A DNA stretch of 64,000 nucleotides from AWTP1-13 sp963840445. Its GTDB lineage: Bacteria; Pseudomonadota; Alphaproteobacteria; Rhizobiales; Hyphomicrobiaceae. The stretch spans positions 186,001 through 250,000 of the forward strand of contig CAWIZC010000032.1 in NCBI GenBank assembly GCA_963840445.1. Reading direction: 5' to 3'. The notes beneath the pieces are model-generated. The model was given only the letters and a program-made list of their open reading frames with translations, was not told the DNA's origin and ran no database searches. Shown in pieces: positions 25,378 to 33,510 of the stretch. The translations under genes were made by a program, and so were the position numbers. Every line of letters starts with the position of its first letter. Positions within the stretch are counted from its first letter, which is position 1.

Positions 25378-27706
25378 TCAGAAGTGCGACTTGGCCGTGA
25401 ACAGGACCGTGCGTCCGCGCCCCAAATCACTGCAACCGGAGAAATTGCTGCCGAAGCAGTTCGCCGAGGTTGGCGCCGCCGGCGGCGACGGCAGGATCGG
25501 AATGGAGTTGGCTGGCGTATAGCCGACGTCGAACAGGTTGGTCGCCAGTAGGCCCAGCTCCAGATTGTCCGTCACCTTGTAGCTGGTGAACACGTCGACC
25601 AGCGTGTAGCCCGGCAAAGTCCGCGACCCGTAGGTGAAACCCTGGTTGAAGGGACCGGTGTTTTCCTGCCCGACGTCGAACTCGGAGTAGTAGGACACGC
25701 GGCCACCGATCGTCAGCTTCTGCTCGAGCAGGCGCACACCGCCGGTCACGACCAGTATGTGCTCCGGCAGGTTGGTGGGCGCACCCACACCGCTCAGCTG
25801 CGTGGGCAGGTGGCTGTCCGTGTAGGTGTAGCTCAGGCCACCGAACACCTTGCCCGCGTCATACGAGCCCTCCAGCTCAACGCCCTGGACGTGCGATGTG
25901 CCAGGCACATTGCGGAATGATGCATTCACGGTGGGAGCGCCTGGCCCCGGGAAGGTCAGGAACTGGAAGCCCTGGATGTAGTCCTCGACCCCCATGTTGA
26001 AGTAGGCGGCCTTCAGCCGGAAGGCGTCTCCGCGCACAAACAGGTTGTCCTGCTTGATGTTGGCGCCGAACTCCCAGCCCTTTTGAACCTCGGCCCTCAG
26101 GTCGGGATTGGGTATGAAATTCGGCAGGAAGGGAATGGCGCCACCGGGGTGCTCGCCGCCGAACATGGTCTCGCTGATGGTGGGCGGCCGGAAGGTTTCG
26201 GCGTAGGTCACATAGGGCTGCAGCCAGGGCAGCACCTGAGCGGCCAGGGTGACCTTCGGGCTCAGGCGCCCGTCCGATCGATCAAGCGTGGTGAGGGTTC
26301 CACCGGCAGCACTGCCATTGGAGTCGAATACGCCCTTGAGCGTGTAGGTGTCGTAGCGCAGCCCGGTGATCAGATCGAACATGCCGTAGGAGAACTGCGT
26401 CTGCCAGAATGCTCCACCGACAGTGGATTCGCCCGACGGGTTGACGTTGCCGCCGACGCTGGGGCTGAGCTTGTTGAATGCATCGACGTCGTCAAAGAAG
26501 AACTCGTAGCCGTACGTCGATGCCACCTTGAACGGGCCGAACCTGAACCGCGAGGTGTTCGACACATCGAAGCCCACGCCCGTGTCGTTGATGACGCGAC
26601 CGTTCGCAAGGGGTGAGCCCGACAGGTATCTCATCTCCGCCTCGTTGCCGGACACATTCAGCCGGAAATCGATCAGCGGATTGTCGATCGGCTTGTAGGC
26701 GTACTTGGCCGTGTAGGTGTTGGACTTCAGGTTCTGCAGCGAGCCGTTGGATGTGAAGTCATTGTCGTAGAGGACGACGCCGAGCTTCAGGCTTTGCTCG
26801 GCCGACAACCTGATGTCCATCTTGAATAGACCGGACAGAGGATCCTGGTAGGTGTTCGGCACGGTCAGCCCGTCACCGTTCTTGTAGTTGTTCGGCTCAT
26901 GATGGCTGATCGCGCCGGCCACGCCGATGCCGCCGGCCTTGACGCCCGCCGCCAGCATTTCGCTCCAGCCGACCCCATTGGTGCCGTAGCTGATCGAGCT
27001 CATGACGCCGGTCGTGTTGCCGGGCTTGACGATGTCGTCGACGCCCAGCGTGCGCAGATTGGCAGCGCCAGCCAGGGCCCCCGCACCGCCCGCCGTCGAG
27101 ATGGCCCCGCGCATGATGTCGACGCCGGCCAGCAATGCAGGATCGACGTAGGCGAAGCCTTTGGCCTCGTGGGCCGTGAAGCGGAAATTCTGGCGCACGC
27201 CATCGATCATCATGTTCACGCGGCCCGAGCCCTCGAAGCCGCGAATGTTGACGGCGACGCCGGGGTTCTGCGGGTTCTCCGTGGTGGACGTACCGGGCAT
27301 CGAGCGCAGCACGTCGCCAGTGTCGAGCTGGCCGAACGTCTCGACATCGGTCCTGGTGGCGGTGCTGACCGCCGCCGGCGTGTTGTAGACGGCGTCCTTG
27401 CTGCGCCTTTTCCTTGGTCGCCTGCGTCTCCTGCTGGACGGGCTCGGCCGGCTGCTGCGGGGCGGCTTTCGGCGCGCCCTTGGCCGTGCCTTTCTTGGCG
27501 GTCGAGCCTTTGCCCTCGACGGTCACCTGCGGCAAGGTCTGCGTGCTCTGCGCGATGGCCTGCGCGGTCAGCGCCAGCGAAGCCGCCGCGCACCCCCACA
27601 GCAACAGGCTCTTTTTGAGGAGATGCGATCCGTTACGCGCGCTCGTCTGCTCTGCACGCAACTCAACAGCGCTGCTCTCCGAGCAGCGTACCCAACGCCC
27701 GTACAT
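25378..27706 (-). CDS. TonB-dependent heme/hemoglobin receptor, broken by a frameshift
   Basis: The C-terminal frame (to 27312) covers the plug and barrel: 'GVAVNIRGFEGSGRVNMMIDGVRQNFRF' (plug box), 'YVDPALLAGVDIMRGAIS', many strands, 'NPDLRAEVQKGWEFGANIK', and a C-terminal '…GRGTVLFTAKSHF' ending in Phe. The N-terminal frame supplies a signal (LLKKSLLLWGCAAASLALTAQAIAQ), a Pro/Ala/Lys-rich linker, and the TonB-box region TLPQVTVEG. Upstream of 27312 in the barrel frame is 'SKDAVYNTPAAVST', which belongs after the linker, so one indel sits near 27405-27418. Homology is to the hemoglobin/transferrin/lactoferrin receptor family. The start at ATG 27706 leaves 37 residues before the hydrophobic core and is uncertain. 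Divergent from hemP. Confidence 0.85.
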
Positions 27707-27847
27707 ACCCCACGCCCCTGTTTCAAACGGGTGCTTGAACAATTGGCTGGCTGGCTGAGGAGCATGCACTGCTCCCGGGCGGGCTCGCTCGTGCGCGCGT
27801 GTGCGCGCCGTCCACTCCTTTTCCATAAAGGAGGCTTGCAAAGCCTA

Positions 27848-27876
27848 TGTTTGTTGACTAGTGGAGTCAACAAACA
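27848..27876. promoter_or_regulatory. perfect 12-base palindrome between TonB receptor and hemP: candidate Rrf2-family operator
   Basis: TGTTTGTTGACT and AGTCAACAAACA are exact complements around AGTGG. The core YYGACT-5-AGTCRR has the half-sites and spacing of the type-1 site of IscR, an Rrf2-family protein. An Rrf2 regulator is encoded 3.3 kb away. On the receptor strand TTGACT-17-TAGGCT forms a possible promoter covered by the palindrome. It is the only candidate operator in this divergent 229-base region. Confidence 0.72.
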
Positions 27877-27935
27877 GAAACCGCTCGCGATGCGGCCGTG
27901 GCAATAAGACAACAGCGCAAGAGGATCGTGTGCTG

Positions 27936-28115
27936 ATGATCAGCAGTGATGATGCGGATCAGACAAAGCCGCAGCCGGCGGCGGCAACGCCGAAACTGCG
28001 TCGCCTGAAGGTCAGCGACCTGCTGGCTGGCGAGCGCGAGATCATCCTTGATCACGATGGGCAGGACTATCGCCTGCGCATCACCGCCAACGGCAAGCTG
28101 ATCCTGACCAAGTGA
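27936..28115 (+). CDS. hemP: hemin uptake protein HemP
   Basis: 59 residues from ATG 27936 (MISSDDADQ). The C-terminal half, 'RLKVSDLLAGEREIILDHDGQDYRLRITANGKLILTK', is a classic HemP match (…S..LLG....+.I.H.G..YRLR.T..GKLILTK). HemP/HmuP proteins bind DNA or act as co-activators of heme uptake genes in some alphaproteobacteria. The gene starts the hemP-hmuTUV operon, 12 bases before hmuT, divergent from the receptor. Confidence 0.92.
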   Translation: MISSDDADQTKPQPAAATPKLRRLKVSDLLAGEREIILDHDGQDYRLRITANGKLILTK

Positions 28116-28126
28116 GGGCTTCAAGA

Positions 28127-29093
28127 ATGCGCATTCGTCACCTCGCTCAGCGGATCGCGGCCTTGCTCGGCTGCCTGGTCGCAGCCGGTGTCCTGATGGC
28201 AGCGGCCGCGACCGCTGGCGACGTCACGCTGACGGATGCCGGCGGGCGCAGCGTGCAGATCTCGGATGCCTCGCGCATCCTGTCGATCGGCGGCGATATC
28301 ACCGAGATCATCTACGCGCTGGGAGCGGATGCGCGACTGGTCGGCGTCGATGCCACCAGCCAGTTTCCGTCCAGCTGCCCTCAAGGACAAGCCGAACGTC
28401 GGCTACATGCGTGCACTGTCGACCGAAGGCGTGATGTCAGTCGGCGCCAGCCTCATCATCGCCTCGGCGGGCGCCGGACCGCCGGAGGTCGTCAAGACGC
28501 TGAAGACCACCAGCGTCCCGTACGTCGAGGTGACCGATGCATTATTCGGCTGCAGGGCATCGCCGCCAAGGTGCGGCTGATCGCGCGCGCCATCGGGGCG
28601 GAGGCCGAGGGCGAGAAGCTGGTGAACCAGGTCGAGCAGGACTTCAAGGACCTGGCTGACACCGCGCGGCGCATCAAGCAGCCGGCCAAGGCCATGTTCG
28701 TGCTCGGCGTGCAGAATGGGCGAGCCAACGTGGCCGGCCAAGGAACGGCGGCCAACGCCATCCTGGAGCTGGCCGGAGCCAAGAATGTCGCCGACCGGTA
28801 TGAGCGGCTATAAACCCGTGACCGACGAGGCGATTGTCGAAATGGCGCCCGACGTCATCCTGATCATGCGCCGCAGCAGCGGCAACGACAATCACGACAC
28901 CGCCCAACTGCTGGAGTTGAAAGGCGTGCAGTCCACTCCGGCCGGTGCCGCCAAGCGGGTCATCATGATGGATGCCTTGTACCTCCTGGGCTTCGGCCCG
29001 CGCGCACCGCGCGCCGCCCGCGAGTTGATGGGCCGCATCTATCCCGATCTGGGCGGCGACCCGGCCGGCGGGCATACGGGCGCCATCAAATGA
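28127..29093 (+). CDS. hmuT: heme ABC transporter substrate-binding protein HmuT, three frameshifts
   Basis: The parts, in order: a signal peptide and first lobe (to 'LVGVDATSQFP'), then 'ALKDKPNVGYMRALSTEGVMSVGASLIIASAGAGPPEVVKTL', then 'IAAKVRLIARAIGAEAEGEKLVNQ … GRANVAGQGTAANAILELAGAKNVAD', then 'MSGYKPVTDEAIVEMAPDVILIM … LYLLGFGPRAPRAARELM'. This is the full order of a HmuT/BtuF-type heme-binding protein. Shifts lie near 28370, 28541-28550 and 28799; removing one T at 28370 and at 28799 restores the frame. The periplasmic protein hands heme to HmuUV. A GTG at 28112 could be an alternative start. The end overlaps the start of hmuU (ATGA). Confidence 0.85.
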
Positions 29094-30175
29094 CGGCGGC
29101 GCTGCCGATCTCCTCACGCCAGCGTGAGGGAGGACGCCTGGCGAGCGCGCACGCCCTCGTTGTGTTCTCAGCGCTGGCGCTGCTTGGTCACCGCTTTCCT
29201 GTCGCTGTCGATCGGGCCGACCGGCATCACGCTCGCCTCCCTGCCGCGCGTGCTGATGGCCATCGCCACCGGCCAGCATGACGCGATCAGTGCACGCGAG
29301 CAGCTGGTGCTGATCGACATCCGCCTGCCGCGCCTGCTGCTTGGCGCCTTCGTCGGCGCGGCGCTGGCGGTATCCGGCGCCCTGATGCAGGGCATGTTCC
29401 GCAACCCCTGGCCGACCCCGGCTTGATCGGGGTATCCTCTGGCGCCGCACTGGCCGCCGTCGCCACCATCGCGCTGGGCAACGGCCTGGCCGCGCCCTTG
29501 ACCAAGGCGTTCGGCGTCTACGCTTTGCCGTTCGCAGCCTTCCTCGGCGGTGTGGCGACGACGCTGACGCTGGTGGGGATCGTCGGCCGCCAGGGACAGC
29601 TGGCGATCGGCACGCTGCTGCTGGCGGGCATCGCCATCGGCGCGCTGAGCACGGCCCTGACCGGCCTGATCTCCTACGCCAGCGACGATCGCGAGCTGCG
29701 CGACCTCACCTTGTGGATGCTGGGCAGCCTGTCCGGCGCCAGCTGGCCGAAGGTGCTGGCAGTGCTGCCCTTCGCGCTGCTGGTTGGCATCGCCCTGCCA
29801 CGCCTGGTGCGCGCGCTCAACGGCCTGCTGCTGGGCGAGGCCGAAGCGTTTCATCTCGGCATCGATGTGGAGAGGTCGAAGCGCACCATCATTCTGGTCA
29901 CGGCGGCGGCGGTTGGTGCGGCGGTAGCGGTGGCCGGCGTGGTCGGCTTCGTCGGCATCGTCATTCCGCACCTGATCCGGCTGGCGGCCGGACCGGACCA
30001 TCGCGTGGTATTGCCGGGCAGCGCCCTGCTCGGGGCCACCCTCGTCCTGTTGGCCGACGTCGTCGCGCGCATGCTGCTGCGGCCGGCCGAGCTGCCGCTC
30101 GGGGTGGTGATGGCTCTGATCGGCGCGCCGATCTTCCTGCACATGGTGGTCAAGCGCGGCGTGGTTGGGAGCTGA
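29090..30175 (+). CDS. hmuU: heme ABC transporter permease HmuU, two frameshifts
   Basis: The BtuC/FecCD-type permease is split over three frames. N-terminal 'SSRQREGGRLASAHALVVFSALALL' joins 'TAFLSLSIGPTGITLASLPRVL … LIDIRLPRLLLGAFVGAALAVSGALMQGMFRNP' and then 'LIGVSSGAALAAVATIAL … GFVGIVIPHLIRLAAGPDHR'. All key FecCD motifs are present (RLPR, GA.MQG..RNPLA.P..LG.S.GA, GF+GL+.PH..R). One extra G near 29186-29187 and one missing C in the CCCC run at 29405-29408 restore the protein to about 360 residues. Inner membrane, ten helices. Ends 5 bases before hmuV. Confidence 0.87.
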
Positions 30176-30180
30176 CGCAC

Positions 30181-31053
30181 ATGCTGGAAGCGCGCAGCCT
30201 CACCTACGTGACGGGCGGCACCCACGGCGGCAGCACGCTGCTGCACGCGGTCGACGTCGCGGTGCGGCCGGGGCGCATTGTCGTGCTGATCGGTCCGAAC
30301 GGCGCCGGCAAGTCGACGCTGCTGCGACTGCTCTCCGGCGAGATGAAGCCGACGCAGGGGGCCATACTGCTCGATGGGCGCCCGCTCGGCTCGTTCGCGC
30401 CATCCGAATTGGCGCGGCGCCGCGCGGTGGTGCCGCAGGCGAGCGTACTGACGTTCCCGTTCACGGTGCTGGAGGTGACCATGCTGGGCATCACCGTGCC
30501 GGGCTTCGACGTCCCCGATGCAGCCGCCCGCAAGACCGCCCTCGAGGCTCTCGACAGCCTCGACATGGCCGGCCTGAAGGATCGGCCCTACGTGCATCTG
30601 TCGGGCGGCGAGCGCCAGCGGGTTCACATTGCCCGCGCCCTGTGCCAGCTCGCCATGCCTACCTACCGCAGCGGGGAGACGCGCTGCTTCCTTCTCGACG
30701 AGCCGACCGCCAGCCTGGACCTTGCGCATCAGACGCAGGTGCTTGCGGCCCTGCGCAGGCAGGCAGAGGCCGGCCGTGCCGTGCTGGCCGTCCTGCACGA
30801 CCTCAACCTCGCGGCAGCGCTGGCCGATGACATCGTCCTGCTCGCCCGCGCCCAGGTGGTGGCGGGGGGATCGCCGCGCGAGGTGCTGCGCGACGACCTG
30901 CTGTCGGCGGCCTACGGCTGCCCGGTGCGCACCAACCAGACGCCGCAGGGGGACCGCCCGTTCGTGCTCCCCCCGGCGGTATTCGCGACCCAGGCCGAGC
31001 CCCCGAGCCGCAGCCTGCCCAACGGTGGCACCCTGTATGTGTTGGCAAATTAG
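30181..31053 (+). CDS. hmuV: heme ABC transporter ATP-binding protein HmuV
   Basis: 290 residues, intact. Walker A GPNGAGKST, Q-loop 'VVPQASVLTFPFTVLEVTMLG', signature LSGGERQRVHIARAL, Walker B CFLLDEPTASLD, and H-loop VLHDLNLAAAL. The insertion 'MPTYRSGETRCF' before Walker B is typical of HmuV. The C-terminal extension (FVLPPAVFATQ…) is somewhat long. It drives import of heme through HmuU. Operon with hemP, hmuT, hmuU by short gaps. Confidence 0.94.
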   Translation: MLEARSLTYVTGGTHGGSTLLHAVDVAVRPGRIVVLIGPNGAGKSTLLRLLSGEMKPTQGAILLDGRPLGSFAPSELARRRAVVPQASVLTFPFTVLEVTMLGITVPGFDVPDAAARKTALEALDSLDMAGLKDRPYVHLSGGERQRVHIARALCQLAMPTYRSGETRCFLLDEPTASLDLAHQTQVLAALRRQAEAGRAVLAVLHDLNLAAALADDIVLLARAQVVAGGSPREVLRDDLLSAAYGCPVRTNQTPQGDRPFVLPPAVFATQAEPPSRSLPNGGTLYVLAN

Positions 31054-31064
31054 CGCTGAACAAC

Positions 31065-31090
31065 AATTCCTGGTTTACATTGGAGGAATT
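31065..31090 (+). promoter_or_regulatory. inverted repeat covering the leader ribosome-binding site
   Basis: AATTCCT (31065-31071) and AGGAATT (31084-31090) pair across 12 bases. The right arm contains part of the GGAGG at 31082-31086, so an RNA hairpin could hide it, or the DNA could be bound by a dimer. It sits between hmuV and the Rrf2 gene. Confidence 0.5.
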
Positions 31091-31093
31091 CTA

Positions 31094-31138
31094 ATGTGGG
31101 ATACCATGACCGTACCGATCCCGGCGGAGCACGTGTAG
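31094..31138 (+). other. possible 14-residue leader frame before the Rrf2 gene
   Basis: GGAGG at 31082-31086 is 7 bases before an ATG that opens MWDTMTVPIPAEHV and stops 2 bases before the ATG of the Rrf2 gene. This looks like a translationally coupled leader. Alternatively the same ribosome site serves a GTG at 31096 that reads in frame into the Rrf2 protein and adds 15 residues. Confidence 0.4.
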
Positions 31139-31140
31139 CG

Positions 31141-31626
31141 ATGCGTCTCACCAAATCCACCAGCCATGCGATCCGCATCCTGCTCGAGTGCGCCAGCGCA
31201 GACGAGCAGCTGGTCAAGGTCGCCGTGCTCTCCGAACGTCTCGACATCACCCAGCAGAACATATTCAAGATCGTCAATCTGCTGGCCAAAGCCGGCCTGC
31301 TCGAGGCTGTGCGGGGTCGCAAGGGCGGCGTGAAGCTGGCACGGCCGGCGAGCGAAATTCGCATCGGCGATGTGGTGCGGGCGAGCGAGGTGACGCGCGT
31401 CGAGATCGAGGACGACGAGGACCACGGCGCACATGGTCGCGGACATGGCGTCAACCAGATCCTCGATGACGCGCTTGGTGCCTTCATCGACGTGCTCGAC
31501 CAGCATACGCTGGCCGACATGGCCAACGGCCAGCGCATCAGCGGAGCGTCGAGACGTAAGCCGCGGGGCGGCGCCAAGGCGGTCGCGAACGTGCCCGCTC
31601 GCGTGCGCCGCGCACTGCACGGATAA
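31141..31626 (+). CDS. Rrf2-family transcriptional regulator without cluster cysteines
   Basis: 161 residues. The N-terminal winged helix is typical: 'MRLTKSTSHAIRILLECA … VAVLSERLDITQQNIFKIVNLLAKAGLLEAVRGRKGGVKLA' (recognition helix about 38-50, wing RGRKGG). In IscR and RirA three cysteines at about 91-105 hold an Fe-S cluster. Here there are none; the only Cys is residue 17. The same region reads DDEDHGAHGRGHG (91-103), with His95, His98 and His102. The tail (about 131-161) is rich in Arg, Lys and Ala. It is the last gene of the heme operon. It likely controls the heme genes by direct metal or heme sensing rather than by a cluster; that is inference. Confidence 0.9.
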   Translation: MRLTKSTSHAIRILLECASADEQLVKVAVLSERLDITQQNIFKIVNLLAKAGLLEAVRGRKGGVKLARPASEIRIGDVVRASEVTRVEIEDDEDHGAHGRGHGVNQILDDALGAFIDVLDQHTLADMANGQRISGASRRKPRGGAKAVANVPARVRRALHG

Positions 31627-31956
31627 TAACTGCCCGCGACCAGACGACGCGCACAGCGCACCGGCAATGCGTTCGGCAGCCGCTGTGTTTTCGACGAATT
31701 CTAAAGTAGCGACAAAAGCTTGACAGAGGCAGGCCCGGCGAGAAATGTTGACGCCGCGCCTCAACAAAAAATTGCTGGCGCCGCTTCCGGCGAAATGCCT
31801 GAAACGGGTTTTCACTCCATACCGATGTCGGGGCCTTGAACCCCAACTATTGGTGATAGGCTCATGTATCTTCCAGCGCTCTCTAGCTACAGCTACCGGC
31901 TGGCTGCGGGGCCATCAGCTTCGCCAGGCTGGGCAAATTCTCTGCGCCTCGGGGGC
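31627..31956. other. intergenic region with an Irr-box-like site
   Basis: 330 bases between the Rrf2 gene and the Cys-rich protein gene. It holds the Irr-box-like sequence listed separately and a TTGACA hexamer at 31720-31725, 15 bases downstream of it. No convincing -10 element follows. No coding frame is evident. Confidence 0.5.
31689..31705. promoter_or_regulatory. Irr-box (iron control element)-like site
   Basis: TTTCGAC-GAA-TTCTAAA fits the alphaproteobacterial Irr operator TTTAGAA-N3-TTCTAAA at 12 of 14 arm positions, with a perfect right arm. It is 14 bases before a TTGACA hexamer and upstream of the Bfd-like and bacterioferritin genes, which Irr commonly represses when iron is low. 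Confidence 0.5.
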
Positions 31957-32463
31957 ATGAGCGCCACTGGACATACCGATCCCTCGCTCGCCTGGACGCC
32001 TGCCTTCACGGGACCCGAGCGGTTGGTCGGCCTCGGCTTCCGCTATTGGCTCGCCGGCTATCGCACCGGCGAGATCGGCTGCTGGGAAAAAGCATGGCGG
32101 GCCTACGCGGACGCGATGGGTCCGAGCGCGGCCAAGCAGGCCCTGACGGGTCTGTCCGGCTGGGTGCGCGCTGTCAATTTGCATGCGCAGCGCCCGCTCG
32201 AGATGCCGGCGGTGGACTGTGAGGGCTTCTGCCCCGACGAGTGCGTGGCCATCGCCATGATCGCGGCCTGCCAGCACAATGCCTGCCCGGCCATGCGGGC
32301 CTGTGCCTTCTCGCTGCTCGGCTGCTCGATGATCGACGAGGTCGTGCACGGGGCCGAAAGCTTCGCGGCCACCATGCGCGGGGCCGACCAAATCCTGCTG
32401 CCCGCCTATGTGCATGGCGCATCGCTCCTTGCCATGCGGCCGGCCACCCCCATATCGCAGTAA
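31957..32463 (+). CDS. unknown Cys-rich protein next to ferredoxin and bacterioferritin
   Basis: 168 residues from ATG 31957 (MSATGHTDPS); an earlier in-frame ATG at 31864 adds unrelated sequence. The middle is clustered with cysteines: 'VDCEGFCPDECVAIAMIAACQHNACPAMRACAFSLLGCSM' (eight Cys in about 40 residues). No family is recognised. It is helical and has no signal peptide. The next gene, 19 bases later, is a Bfd-like ferredoxin, so an iron- or cluster-binding role is plausible but not shown. Confidence 0.65.
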   Translation: MSATGHTDPSLAWTPAFTGPERLVGLGFRYWLAGYRTGEIGCWEKAWRAYADAMGPSAAKQALTGLSGWVRAVNLHAQRPLEMPAVDCEGFCPDECVAIAMIAACQHNACPAMRACAFSLLGCSMIDEVVHGAESFAATMRGADQILLPAYVHGASLLAMRPATPISQ

Positions 32464-32482
32464 TGGCGTAGAGAATCCCCAC

Positions 32483-32836
32483 ATGATCGTCTGCTCTTGC
32501 GCCGTCATTACCGACCAGGACATCGAGGAAGCTCTGATCGAGATCATGAGCCAGCCCGACGCGCCTCTGCCGACGCCCGGCGTCGTCTACCAGCACCTGT
32601 CCAAGAGAATGGTGTGCTGCGGTTGTGCCCCGCTGGCGGTCAGCACCATCTACGAGAAGATCGACCAGTTGGCCGAGCGCGGCGTCATCTGCCCCTATGC
32701 CGGCGCGTGCGCGCAAGGCCGCCTGCTGAAGGGCGCCCGGCCGCCGGCACATCGGCTGATCGCGCGGCGCCCGATCAGCCGGCGCCGCATTGCAAAGCCG
32801 ATTCCGGCGGTCAAGCCGGAACTGGAGAACGCCTGA
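32483..32836 (+). CDS. Bfd-like [2Fe-2S] ferredoxin
   Basis: 117 residues. The N-terminus 'MIVCSCAVITDQDIEEAL' (Cys4, Cys6) and 'RMVCCGCAPLAVSTIYEKID' (Cys45-46, Cys48) are the CxC…CxxC-type ligands of the BFD domain. Bfd reduces the heme of bacterioferritin so that stored iron can leave. The bacterioferritin gene follows 160 bases on. The C-terminal 45 residues are basic (RPPAHRLIARRPISRRRIAKPIP) and extend beyond the usual ~65-residue Bfd, which is unusual. Start chosen at ATG 32483. Confidence 0.85.
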   Translation: MIVCSCAVITDQDIEEALIEIMSQPDAPLPTPGVVYQHLSKRMVCCGCAPLAVSTIYEKIDQLAERGVICPYAGACAQGRLLKGARPPAHRLIARRPISRRRIAKPIPAVKPELENA

Positions 32837-32996
32837 GGTTCGTCTATCCCCATTTCATGGCCGCTTCCATGCTGGCTCGCTGCAGGCAAGTGTCGTAGGT
32901 AACGGTATCTGCACAGCGCCTCTCACCTCGAGGGACGCTGCGTTGTCGTTTGCATGATACCAGACCCAATCGACACGCCAGGCACGGAGAGGCGCC

Positions 32997-33491
32997 ATGA
33001 AGGGTAAGAAAGAGGTCATCGACATCCTGAACGAAGCCCTGAAACTCGAATTGGGCGCCGTCAATCAATATTGGCTCCACTACCGCCTGCTCGAGAACTG
33101 GGGCTACACGAAGCTCGCCAAGAAGGAACGTGCCGAGTCCATCGAGGAGATGCATCACGCCGACAAGCTGGTGGTGCGCATCATATTCCTGGAGGGCTTT
33201 CCCAATCTGCAGCACGTCGCACCGCTGATGATCGGGCAGAACGTCAAGGAGGTGCTGGAGAGCGATCTGAAGGGTGAGCATCTGGCGCGCGACCTGTACG
33301 TGAAGGGGCGCGAGCTGTGCCGCAAGAACGAGGACTACGTGTCGATGCAGCTGTTCGAGGAGCTGCTGAAAGACGAGGAAGGCCATATCGACTTCCTCGA
33401 GACGCAACTCGATCTGCTCGACAAGATCGGGGCGCAGAACTATGGGCAGCTGCAGGCCGATGCGGCGGATGAATCGGGTGAGCACCACTGA
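32997..33491 (+). CDS. bfr: bacterioferritin
   Basis: 164 residues with the four-helix ferritin pattern: 'VIDILNEALKLELGAVNQYWLHYRLLENWG' (helix A with Glu), 'EEMHHADKLVVRIIFLEGFPNLQ' (ExxH), and 'LFEELLKDEEGHIDFLETQLDLL' (ExxH). The heme-binding Met of Bfr is present as 'HADKLVVRIIFLEG' context lacks a Met at the standard place (Met52), so heme binding should be checked. It stores iron as ferric mineral in 24-mers in the cytosol. It stands downstream of the Bfd-like gene. A purine-rich AGAGG is 7 bases before the start. Confidence 0.92.
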   Translation: MKGKKEVIDILNEALKLELGAVNQYWLHYRLLENWGYTKLAKKERAESIEEMHHADKLVVRIIFLEGFPNLQHVAPLMIGQNVKEVLESDLKGEHLARDLYVKGRELCRKNEDYVSMQLFEELLKDEEGHIDFLETQLDLLDKIGAQNYGQLQADAADESGEHH

Positions 33492-33510
33492 GCGGAAGGT
33501 CAGCGCGCCT

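Noticed and set aside
31720..31750. Sigma-70 promoter at TTGACA 31720
   Set aside because: A -35-like hexamer is present but there is no matching -10 at the right distance.
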